From Leishmania donovani (taxonomy: Eukaryota > Euglenozoa > Kinetoplastea > Trypanosomatida > Trypanosomatidae), in NCBI RefSeq assembly GCF_000227135.1, contig NC_018232.1, positions 306,216 through 370,215 on the forward strand: a DNA stretch of 64,000 nt. The letters run 5' to 3'. Made by a program: the position numbers and the translations under genes. A model generated the notes under the pieces. That model was not told where the DNA came from and ran no database searches. It was given only the letters and a program-made list of their open reading frames with translations. Positions 21,401 through 29,088 of this stretch are shown here, in pieces (the first letter of the stretch is position 1; every line of letters starts with the position of its first letter).

Positions 21401-24400
21401 GCCCGCTACGGCTACGCCGCGAAGCTAGAAGGTCGCCAGATGCTCCCGACCGTCTTCAGCTTCGTCATCCCTCTGCCCTCTGCGCTGTCGATGCAGTCCC
21501 TGGCGCGCCAGCAGCAGGCTGCCATCGAAGCAGCCGCGGTTGCAGCCGTCACGCGAAGGGCTGACGAAAAGACGCTCAGAGGCACTGGTGGTGCGGCGCG
21601 TCAGCACGCGCAGCGCTTGAAGGCGCTTCGCCAGCTCGCCGCGACCGTCAGCGGCGCTCGCGACCAGGTTTGCACCGACCGCGTGCTGCTGTGCACGCGT
21701 CAGGGCACGACGGTGTACCGCATCGGTAGCACGGTCGAGCAGGACACCAGCTTGTCTTTCATCACCGCAGAGCGGACGCTCGCCGCGACGACGCTGCAGT
21801 ACGGCTGCGGCTACGTGCAGGTTACCCCGCGTGGAATAAACGTGCTAAGCTGCGTCGACACTGCCGCGGGCGGTGGCGGTCGACTTGACGCAGCCGGCAG
21901 AAGAGTGCACGGCAGTGGCGATAGCGCAGGGGCGTCATCGGTCGTTCCAGCGAGCTGGACGCATCCGCATGGCAACACCGTCCTCGCTGCCGCGGTGACC
22001 CCGACGACGGTGCTGCTTTCGTTCCATCAGCGCGGCGGCATCGCCAGCTTCGACTTTGGCCTGGCAGGTACGGAGCTTCAGCAACGCGACGTCCTTCCCA
22101 CCTTCCCGCTGGCCCCCGTTGTGGCGCTGCTGCAGCCGCCGGCAAGCGCCGTGTCAGCAGCCCTCCAGCGCGAACTTCAGGCGCTCTTGTGGAACTCGAG
22201 TGTCGCGTCGCCAAGCTCGGCAGCGGCCGCCGCGGCCGCCTCTGCCGCCGCGGCGGCGGCGGCGGCTCAGACGGAGCAGCTCGCGGCCATCGCGACGGTG
22301 AACCACGAGGTATACCTCGTCCCCCCCCGCAAGCTGCGCGAGCCTCTGGAGAAGATCACTTGTCGTCGCAGCGGCACCCTGGACGCCGGCTCGTCGTCGG
22401 CAGCCGAGGTGACGATCACCTCTCTTCTCCTGACCTATCTCGGCGACACGCGAGGTAGCAGTGACGCGGCGGCAGCGCTGATCGGTGGTGCGGGCCCGCG
22501 CGGCGGCAGAGGCGGCAACCNNNNNNNNNNNNNNNNNNNNNNNNNNNNNNNNNNNNNNNNNNNNNNNNNNNNNNNNNNNNNNNNNNNNNNNNNNNNNNNN
22601 NNNNNNNNNNNNNNNNNNNCCGCCTCTGCCGCCGCGGCGGCGGCGGCGGCTCAGACGGAGCAGCTCGCGGCCATCGCGACGGTGAACCACGAGGTATACC
22701 TCGTCCACCCCCGCAAGCTGCGCGAGCCTCTGGAGAAGATCACTTGTCGTCGCAGCGGCACCCTGGACGCCGGCTCGTCGTCGGCAGCCGAGGTGACGAT
22801 CACCTCTCTTCTCCTGACCTATCTCGGCGACACGCGAGGTAGCAGTGACGCGGCGGCAGCGCTGATCGGTGGTGCGGGCCCGCGCGGCGGCAGAGGCGGC
22901 AACCGTGTGCGTGGCGACGTGACCGCCGCGGCGGGGCGACGGCAGCTATTCCTGTTCGTCGGCCACAGTGACGGCATGGTGACGCGGTGCGAGCTGAACC
23001 CGTCGTCCGCGAAGGTGACCGCGACAGCGGAGCTGTGGTGTGGCACCCGCCCGTGCCAGCTCGTCGCGGGCGATGGCGAAACCTTTTGCTACATCGTCTC
23101 GGGCGAGCGAACGTGGCGGTGCGAGATGCAGGAGAGGACGGTGAGGATGGCGCCGTACAGCTTTCCAACGCGGCCGACGTCGTTTGCGCGGTTCGTGCTT
23201 CCGTCACGGGTCAGCGCTGCCACTGCGAACGGCAGCGACTCGGCGGCCCCAGGGGCGCAGGACAGCGCGAATGAGGAGGACGAGAACGCCCTTGCCGCGG
23301 TCGAGTCTATCACCCTCGTTCCGCGCGAGCAGCAGCAGGAGGTGGTCATCGCCGTGCAGAACCGCGAGTTGGCTCTCTACGTGTCCAACATCGGCGCCGG
23401 TGGTGGTGGTGCTGGTGGAGGTGGCGGTGGTGGCCCCGGCTCGGGCGGCGTTGAGTACAGCTTCCAGCACCATCCGCTGCCGCTGGCGGGTCGCCGGCTC
23501 CTGCAGCACCCAACACGGCCAGCGTACCTCATTCTCTGCGGTGTCGAGCACCGCAGCCATGGCCGGCAGGAGGTAGAGCGGCACCGCGCCGAGGATCGAG
23601 CCTTCCTCACGGCTCGCGTGGCGGGCACCACGCAGGCCGAGGACCGCGGTGCACTCTACGCCGAGGGGCTGTACGGCGGCATCCCGTACACGGCGCCGCA
23701 GCGCTCCCTTGGACGCCCCAACGCGTACCACAGCACGCTACAGCTCTACCACCGGGATGCCCAGCGGCTGCTGCCGCCCATCCATTTTGAGCCCAACGAA
23801 GCGATCACCTCCGTTGCCGTGGGGAGCTTCTTCAAGGAGTTTGGTCGCGAGCCGGTCGTCATCGTCGGCACGGCATCTTCGTACACGCACGGGGCTGGCT
23901 GTGGCACGGCTGCGTCGTGGCGGCATGGCTTCCTGCGCACATTCCGGTGCGCCAGTGGCAGCGTTGGCGGCGGTGACGGCGGTGGCGCTGATTTGTTGCT
24001 GAGGCTAGAGCTGCTACACAGCACCTACCTGCGGCCGGATGAGACCGGCGGTAGCGGCAACAGCAGCAGCAGCGGCAGGGATCGTCGCTCCGGTGCCAAC
24101 AGCAGTGCCGTTGCCGCCGGCGGCGGAGGCAACGGTGTGGGTGGGGATGCGAAGCCCGACTACCCCTCCGCGCTGTGCATCTGCGAGCCGGTGGGCATTC
24201 TGCTTGTCGGCATGGGCGCCGCACAGGGGCTGCGCATCTACTCGTGGGGCAAGGAGCACCTCCTGCGCCGCCGCCACCTCACCAGCACGCCCGGCCAGCG
24301 CATCACCGCCATCGACTACGTCTTCGCGTCGCCGCCGGGCAGCCGGAACCTGAACACGCGCAACGTGTCATTCTTTGCTGCCGACCTCTACCAGTGTCCG

Positions 24401-25255
24401 TACGGAGACGCCGAGGGCATGCGGATGGCGCGGGAGAAGCAGCTGCTTATCATCTGCGGCACCGTGAACGCCTCCGTGTTCATTGCCGCGCTACAGCCCG
24501 GGTACCCCGCCCCCGCGGCTGCGCATGGTGCGGCGGGAGCGACGACAGCCGCCACGCCATCGTTTCTGCTGCAGATCATGACCGACAGCGTACCGCGGCA
24601 CATCACGAGTGTTGTTGCTGTGGACGAGCGCACCATCGCCGCGTCGGACCGCTTTGGCACGGTCGTGTTTTTGCGCATCCCCGAGACCACGCGCACACAA
24701 TTCGCGCAGCCCGTTCATCAGCTGCAGGAAGCGGAGCTCATCGCCGAGGAGACCTACCTGCGCACCAAGCAGACGTTCCGCGAGGTTGCGCGGCACCACG
24801 TCGGCGAGCTTGTGACAGCGCTGCATGTGCAGCCGTACGACCCCTCGCAAGGCACCGACACGGCTCTTGCGACGAAGATTGTGTACTACAGCACCGCACT
24901 CGGCAGCATCGGCGCGTACGTGCCACTGCTCTCGGAAGAAGACGGCGCTCTGGCGGCCTACCTGCAGCCGCTCCTGCACTCGCACATGCGCCCGCTGCTC
25001 GGCCCGCCCCCTGCGTTGTCGCCGGCGTCGTACCTGTCGCACCACGTGGTGGACGGCGACGTTGCGCAGTTGCTGCGCGGCGGGGCCACCACACCGTTCT
25101 CTGCAGCCGCGAAGGACGACATTGCCGACGAGCTGGAGCGGCAAGTCAAGATGGAAGCGGCACGTCGTAACGTCTTGGGGCTGCCGAAGCGCACTCTGCC
25201 GTCGCTAACGGAGCTCATTGCGAAGCAGCGCGCGCTACTCACCCTACCGCTATAG
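18494..25255 (+). CDS. SF3B3: Splicing factor 3B subunit 3 (SF3b130/SAP130), interrupted by two assembly gaps
   Basis: The N-terminus (LLYHQTLIPTQNVTHAIEGSF, then LVLIRHNVLELWRLY) and the C-terminus (AASDRFGTVVFLRIPETT, ARHHVGELVTALHVQ, STALGSIGAYVPLLSEED, VVDGDVAQLLRG) follow the order of the SF3B3 seven-bladed propellers and CPSF_A region. SF3B3 is a core subunit of SF3b in U2 snRNP, which binds the branch-site region; in trypanosomatids it serves mainly trans-splicing. As assembled, the frame encodes 2,253 positions including unknowns. Two 99-N gaps (20620-20718 and 22521-22619) each have flanks repeated on both sides, so about 141 and 128 residues are probably artefactual duplication. The corrected size would be near 1,980 aa, still well above the roughly 1,200 aa of animal SF3B3, because of Ala/Gly/Ser and acidic inserts (Asp/Glu-rich at about residues 258-285). 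The ATG at 18494 was chosen because the frame upstream is (CA)n repeat. A related CPSF_A protein (DDB1 or CPSF160) is the alternative, but motif order fits SF3B3 best. Confidence 0.88.
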   Translation: MSHNSVAEGEDGGTGADAAAVVPVNETLLYHQTLIPTQNVTHAIEGSFTLPDANDLVLIRHNVLELWRLYAENANGGVECVCRTPLMSAVYAAVAVPTSASSMAKAGGAGSAASPGGNVAAVLDDATTTAHRSGVHYLAVTSETGYVTLLRYQLDEPPVPTRLSYGDDSDEGNEGIGGSSGASGGATMLVTTSLKGRFIKVSEVCLGRSGARLTVPGARMVVDTSGTALLITALMRTKTLVPITANETWDPVKSVNVGQDDDDAESDADGDDEDEEADDDDAGEHQRRGPVTGRELRAARRRRAAKARRANGAINLGTPIEMQRQTVLYSACALDGYLDHAVFAVLEEEIVEARDAAAASASNPANAAAAAVEASGGTFLKSSGGPNAVVQRHKHFVLYAYVPSLKQVQRTQLVHVPATAHRLIAVPAAPYGPGGVLVCTDTELIWYDVSATQQQQQNSAAAANGRVGVFKCTYAFPRRLDCTEILYDPSIIQHTLTCFGRRFFMLLQDEQGDVYRVFLEAGDVQRAYEALRTRELAQANPELFLQQQLAANGGVAPAPALPPVPNPLSVHYFDTLPPSSAMALFRRGFLFIGNEAGPLHGLYKIKSNGYTADREYIVKRVRRERALPMALQMSSSSKAEKAKAEVEDGAVKKEGDGADRKRPRAAEAAGAAGKPEPQDPTAPATSSGSAASSTLPRTKTEPTDGDGNXXXXXXXXXXXXXXXXXXXXXXXXXXXXXXXXXXLYKIKSNGYTADREYIVKRVRRERALPMALQMSSSSKAEKAKAEVEDGAVKKEGDGADRKRPRAAEDAGAAGKPEPQDPTAPATSSGSAASSTLPRTKTEPTDGDGNSPASAAASATAMRSPAPSSATAPAFKTPMEVRVIKVYQPHRRPQHVVQLQSFPNTPAITSFTSHLTASTSAAATASDGADHLTGFGGGPAPAPAPEQSSEQPEIYFSYVGGRGGESVLVQARYGYAAKLEGRQMLPTVFSFVIPLPSALSMQSLARQQQAAIEAAAVAAVTRRADEKTLRGTGGAARQHAQRLKALRQLAATVSGARDQVCTDRVLLCTRQGTTVYRIGSTVEQDTSLSFITAERTLAATTLQYGCGYVQVTPRGINVLSCVDTAAGGGGRLDAAGRRVHGSGDSAGASSVVPASWTHPHGNTVLAAAVTPTTVLLSFHQRGGIASFDFGLAGTELQQRDVLPTFPLAPVVALLQPPASAVSAALQRELQALLWNSSVASPSSAAAAAAASAAAAAAAAQTEQLAAIATVNHEVYLVPPRKLREPLEKITCRRSGTLDAGSSSAAEVTITSLLLTYLGDTRGSSDAAAALIGGAGPRGGRGGNXXXXXXXXXXXXXXXXXXXXXXXXXXXXXXXXXXASAAAAAAAAQTEQLAAIATVNHEVYLVHPRKLREPLEKITCRRSGTLDAGSSSAAEVTITSLLLTYLGDTRGSSDAAAALIGGAGPRGGRGGNRVRGDVTAAAGRRQLFLFVGHSDGMVTRCELNPSSAKVTATAELWCGTRPCQLVAGDGETFCYIVSGERTWRCEMQERTVRMAPYSFPTRPTSFARFVLPSRVSAATANGSDSAAPGAQDSANEEDENALAAVESITLVPREQQQEVVIAVQNRELALYVSNIGAGGGGAGGGGGGGPGSGGVEYSFQHHPLPLAGRRLLQHPTRPAYLILCGVEHRSHGRQEVERHRAEDRAFLTARVAGTTQAEDRGALYAEGLYGGIPYTAPQRSLGRPNAYHSTLQLYHRDAQRLLPPIHFEPNEAITSVAVGSFFKEFGREPVVIVGTASSYTHGAGCGTAASWRHGFLRTFRCASGSVGGGDGGGADLLLRLELLHSTYLRPDETGGSGNSSSSGRDRRSGANSSAVAAGGGGNGVGGDAKPDYPSALCICEPVGILLVGMGAAQGLRIYSWGKEHLLRRRHLTSTPGQRITAIDYVFASPPGSRNLNTRNVSFFAADLYQCPYGDAEGMRMAREKQLLIICGTVNASVFIAALQPGYPAPAAAHGAAGATTAATPSFLLQIMTDSVPRHITSVVAVDERTIAASDRFGTVVFLRIPETTRTQFAQPVHQLQEAELIAEETYLRTKQTFREVARHHVGELVTALHVQPYDPSQGTDTALATKIVYYSTALGSIGAYVPLLSEEDGALAAYLQPLLHSHMRPLLGPPPALSPASYLSHHVVDGDVAQLLRGGATTPFSAAAKDDIADELERQVKMEAARRNVLGLPKRTLPSLTELIAKQRALLTLPL
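20296..21042 (+). repeat. 324-bp duplicated flanks around a 99-N gap inside SF3B3
   Basis: Positions 20296-20619 recur at 20719-21042, separated by 99 N. I see a single base difference (Ala versus Asp codon). The 423-bp displacement is a multiple of three, so the frame is kept. The pattern is that of two contigs with an unrecognised overlap placed end to end, rather than a real tandem repeat. Confidence 0.9.
22236..22904 (+). repeat. 285-bp duplicated flanks around a second 99-N gap inside SF3B3
   Basis: Positions 22236-22520 recur at 22620-22904 around 99 N, with one difference seen (Pro versus His codon in VPPRK/VHPRK, in a C-run). The 384-bp displacement also preserves the frame. It is interpreted as an unmerged contig overlap. 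Confidence 0.9.
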
Positions 25256-26435
25256 GCAGACGTAGACGGCACACAGCGAAAAAAAAAATGTGGAAGAGAG
25301 AGAGATACTGCCGCGTGGAAAGTTTGAGGAGAGAGTCGTGCGTAATGTCCAGTTGTGTGCGATCCGTGATGGTGACGCTGGGATGTGGATGACTGACCGT
25401 GTGGGCACCGCTTGACCGTGTTTCTGTTTTACGTGTCTGTGGGCCCCTGCGCGCTCAGTTCAGCTGCGCCCATCGTCCCCCCCCCGGTTTGTTTATCGAT
25501 GGGTCTCTTGCCTGTGTTAGTATGTTGTATTCATCGGCCGCCTACTAACTCGATTGGTGCGTGGCACGCAAAGGGCGGAAGGGGGAGAAGAGGGAGCATT
25601 ATCGGGCACGTGCGTAGAGAGGGTCGTCCGCTGACATCATCCATCAGCACGTGTCCACGCGTCCTCCTCTGTGTGTCGTGCCATCGCTTTCTCGGCAATC
25701 ATTTCCTTGTGCCGCTTAGCACACACACACAAACGCATACCTTCTCTCCGCCGCACCTTCGACGAAGGTTCTGCAACGTTCCTCATGTCAAGAAGGTGGG
25801 CGGGGCGGGGTGTAGCTCTCGACGACTTTGCTAGTGTTGCTGTGTGGCGGCGAACGGGGATGTGAAGGCTCCCTCTTTCCCCAGCGAAACGATGAGCGTT
25901 GCAATAACCTGAAGCACACATGACTTCGTGAAGAGCCGGATGGCGTGGAAATGTAGTGCGGAACGAGAGAATGGGAGGTGAGGCGAATCAAGGATAACCC
26001 GTACGATTCGATGGACGCCTCGAGCATCCTCACATTCACACACGCACACACACACACACACACACACACCTGCACATGCGCTGTCCTCCACCGAGGCAAA
26101 AGAGGGATGGTGGATGATAAGCCAGAGGGGTTCCTCATCGTTGTCGCAGCGCGCCATGTCACGGTCATGCGCATCTGTACTCGTACTTCTTGCCTCGCCT
26201 CCATTTTCTGCATCGCGTGCTCCCCCCCCCCCACCCTCCACATCCGTCCTGTTGGCATTGCGACACGCTCACACGAGCACACACACACACACACACGCAT
26301 ACCCGCCTGGCGCCTGTTCCTCACAAAACCTGCGTCTCACCAGACAACCACGTCACTCTCCTCCTCCCCGCCGTAGACTGTCATCTTCTCCCCACCCTCG
26401 CTCGCCACCGCCCCCTTCCCCACTCCGGTTCAGCA
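25256..26435. other. Intergenic region with (CA)n tracts
   Basis: No gene seen. It contains an A-run at 25281-25289, a C-run near 25478-25486, (CA)n runs at about 26039-26069 and 26277-26296, and a pyrimidine tract at 26355-26372 serving the LRR gene. Confidence 0.65.
26375..26376 (+). promoter_or_regulatory. Candidate spliced-leader acceptor AG for the LRR surface gene
   Basis: An AG follows a pyrimidine tract (26355-26372), 59 bases before the ATG at 26436. A second AG at 26432-26433 would leave only two bases of 5'UTR and is less likely. Confidence 0.5.
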
Positions 26436-27296
26436 ATGGCCATCATCCGCGACGCACTTATCCGCGTGGCGGCTCTCGCCACCATGCTAGCGCTGCTCTG
26501 TGTCGTGTCCACCGCCACCGCCGCCACCATCTCCGACGGGAGCACGCAGTACTTCGTGAAGCTGTGGTCAGGCAAGTACCCGCTCAAATACGTGTGGTCC
26601 GGCAAGGATATTTGCAAGTACGAGGGCATCTCCTGCGACACGGTTAAGCAGACGGTGACGATGCTGCTCCCCAAGATCGGCCTCACGGGCACCATCCCCG
26701 GCTACGGCTCCAAGGCGGGCTTCAAGCCTGCCAATGTGCGTGTGATCACCATCAACCTCATGGGGAACAACGAGCTCACCGGTGCCTTTCCGGAGCACTA
26801 CGGACAACTGAGGCAGCTGCAGGAACTGTACTTGATGAACACGTCGCTGCAGGGCACCATCCCGCAGGCGTGGAACAACCTCGCCAACCTCGTGATTCTG
26901 GACGTGTCAAACACGAAGGCGTGCGGCAACCTGCCGGCCTGGGACGCCAAGAGCATGAAGTCGCTCCAGTACATGCACTTCACAGGCAACAGCCTGATGA
27001 AGGGCTCCATCCCGGCGAGCCTTGCCACATTTGGCGCCGTTTCCTTCGACACCACCGGCTGTAAGTTCTGTGGCTGCCTCCCCTCGGAGTTCTCGAGTAG
27101 CATGTACATGATGATGCAGCTGATCAGCAGCCAGCCCCAGGTGAACACGCAGGACTGCATGACGGCCAACACGTGCACGGTCCAGCACATGAGCTGTAAA
27201 GCCAAGGCGAACGCCGCCGCGATTGCCTGCAGCCGCGCGAGCGTCGCGGCAGTCGTGGCCGGCGTTCTCATCGCGGTGGCGTCGCTCCTCGCGTAG
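26436..27296 (+). CDS. PSA-like leucine-rich-repeat surface antigen, probably GPI-anchored, 286 aa
   Basis: The product has a cleavable-looking signal peptide (residues 1-30, ending VVSTATA), then an LRR N-cap module with the pattern W-S-G-K-D-I-C-x3-G-I-S-C. About four leucine-rich repeats follow (for example LTGTIPGYG, ELTGAFPEHYGQLRQLQELYL, LQGTIPQAWNNLANLVILDVSN), then a Cys-rich segment (CKFCGCLP...CMTANTCTVQHMSC). The C-terminus is hydrophobic (SVAAVVAGVLIAVASLLA) without a cytoplasmic tail, as in GPI-attachment signals. This is the architecture of Leishmania promastigote surface antigen (PSA/gp46) family proteins, which lie on the parasite surface and have been linked to host interaction. 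It is short for the family, with few repeats and no Thr-rich stalk. The frame is open upstream only through microsatellite, so the ATG before the signal peptide was chosen. Confidence 0.9.
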   Translation: MAIIRDALIRVAALATMLALLCVVSTATAATISDGSTQYFVKLWSGKYPLKYVWSGKDICKYEGISCDTVKQTVTMLLPKIGLTGTIPGYGSKAGFKPANVRVITINLMGNNELTGAFPEHYGQLRQLQELYLMNTSLQGTIPQAWNNLANLVILDVSNTKACGNLPAWDAKSMKSLQYMHFTGNSLMKGSIPASLATFGAVSFDTTGCKFCGCLPSEFSSSMYMMMQLISSQPQVNTQDCMTANTCTVQHMSCKAKANAAAIACSRASVAAVVAGVLIAVASLLA

Positions 27297-29088
27297 GCAG
27301 TAAGAGGGAACCGGCATGAGGAGAGGCAGAGAGATGCGAATGAATACGAGGAATCCATTGTTTACGGAGAAGGAGGCGGTCAGTGCGCGTGGCTCGCGTA
27401 CATGTCTCTCTCTCTGTGTTTGTGTCGGGAGTGGGTGGGTGGGTGGGGAGGGGTGAGGGATACGCACGGGCACACTGCCGCTGCCGCCAACAACCTCCGC
27501 CGCCATCCGCCACCATTCTCTGGCACGCATGCCTCATATTGGGGTTCCGATTGTCTAATAGGTTTTTGTGTCTCCTCTTCCCACCTCATTCTTGCTATAC
27601 TCCACCGCACCGCCACATCATCCATGGTGGTGCGCTGGTGGCAGCTACCCATGCTTCCTTCCTGTCATCCCATCCACCCACCACCCCTCACCCTATCCCT
27701 TCCTCATATGCTTCACACCCCTCCCCGTGCCTGCATGCCTGCCTCTCTTGTCGGTCGGTCTGCCGGGTGTGTCGAGTCGACAGCGCCCTCACCCCCCCCT
27801 CCTCCGCACACACACACCGGCATCGACCTCTCCCCCTTCGTCTGTTACCTTCTTGGGCATGGAGAGAAAGAGAGACAACGACGAAGACGAGGACGGCGAC
27901 GCACACACAACACACATCGCTCGCGCGAGCACGGAGACGGGTGTAGTTGCGCCCTGCGCACCTCACGCGATACACAAGCGACGAGAGAGGGCGGGAACCA
28001 GATGGCGGGGGAGGCGCACGGCTTTGCTTTTATGCCTTCCCGTGTGCCTTTGTATGCGCGTATGTGTACGTGTGTGTGTGTGTGTGTTCACGTGCAGGGG
28101 TATCCATGCGGACGTGTATGCGTCCCTAAAGAAGAAGCGAGTGAGTGAGCGCGAGCTGACTCGTGGTCGGCATCACTATGCTTCATCTCGCCCTACCTTG
28201 GCCATCATCCGCATCATCTCCATGGTCACATGCACGCCGTAATGCACCTCGCTTCCGCATTTCCTGTGTGGGTGTGGGTGTGGGTGTGGGTGTCACCTTT
28301 CCTAGTTTCTTTGCCTTGCCATCCCCTCCCCCTATATACGTATATATATATATATATATACCTGCATGTCTCGCTCTTTCCCATGCACACGCACATGCGA
28401 CGCGGCAGGCAAGCATCGCCCTCCGTCTACAGCGTGGACAATGCGAAGTGGTGTGCGGCTGTACTGCGTGCATGTGGGCAGGAGGACATGCCTCGTGTAT
28501 GTGCGTAGCCCCTCTTTGTTCTTTTCTGACTTGTTTCCTTGTTGCGCGTATGTGCCTATGAACGTGTGTATTATTCTGTGTTGCTGACTTGCTGCCCGTC
28601 GGCGCGCTGGGTGTGTGTACTGGGTGTACGCGGCTGTCTGTAGGTCTCTGTGTGTGTGTGTGTGTTTGTGTGCATCTTAGTAGCGCTCGTGTTGCATTTT
28701 GTATACCGTGACGCGCCATCCATGAATGGGCCTCCATCATCGCCTTCTATCCCGCCTTCCTTCCATTTCCACTTCCCCCTCCCCTCGGCCGCCTCACCGC
28801 CATCTTCTTGTCTGTGCGTGCACACTACACACACGCGCATACACACATACATGTAAATATATATATATATATACGCGTATATATGTGCATGCTCATGTGT
28901 CCAATGGTAGTGATTTCCATTGATTTCGAATCATCTATTTCGTGGAACGGTGATGGAGAGTGGAGCGCCACTGCGCACAACCACACCCACCGTCATTCTT
29001 TCGATTTGTGCACACCATCTCTCTCCCTCTCGCCTCGCTCTGTACGTGCGTGTGCGTCTGCCTCCCTCTCCTGCTTTCGGGCCGACAC
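27297..29088. other. 1.8-kb intergenic region; microsatellites only
   Basis: No gene could be supported. It contains a (GT)n run near 28072-28087, a GTGTGG-type minisatellite at about 28265-28293, (TA)n runs at 28341-28360 and about 28857-28876, and pyrimidine blocks at about 27690-27730, 28735-28790 and 29020-29075, the last preceding the next gene. Confidence 0.65.

Noticed and set aside
20296..22904. Genuine tandem duplications within SF3B3
   Set aside because: Each pair is separated by exactly 99 N and near-identical, ending precisely at the gap edges, as in unmerged contig overlaps.
28341..28360. TATATA tracts as TATA-box promoters
   Set aside because: Trypanosomatid protein genes are transcribed polycistronically without TATA-type promoters per gene. 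These are pure dinucleotide microsatellites, seen in several spacers.
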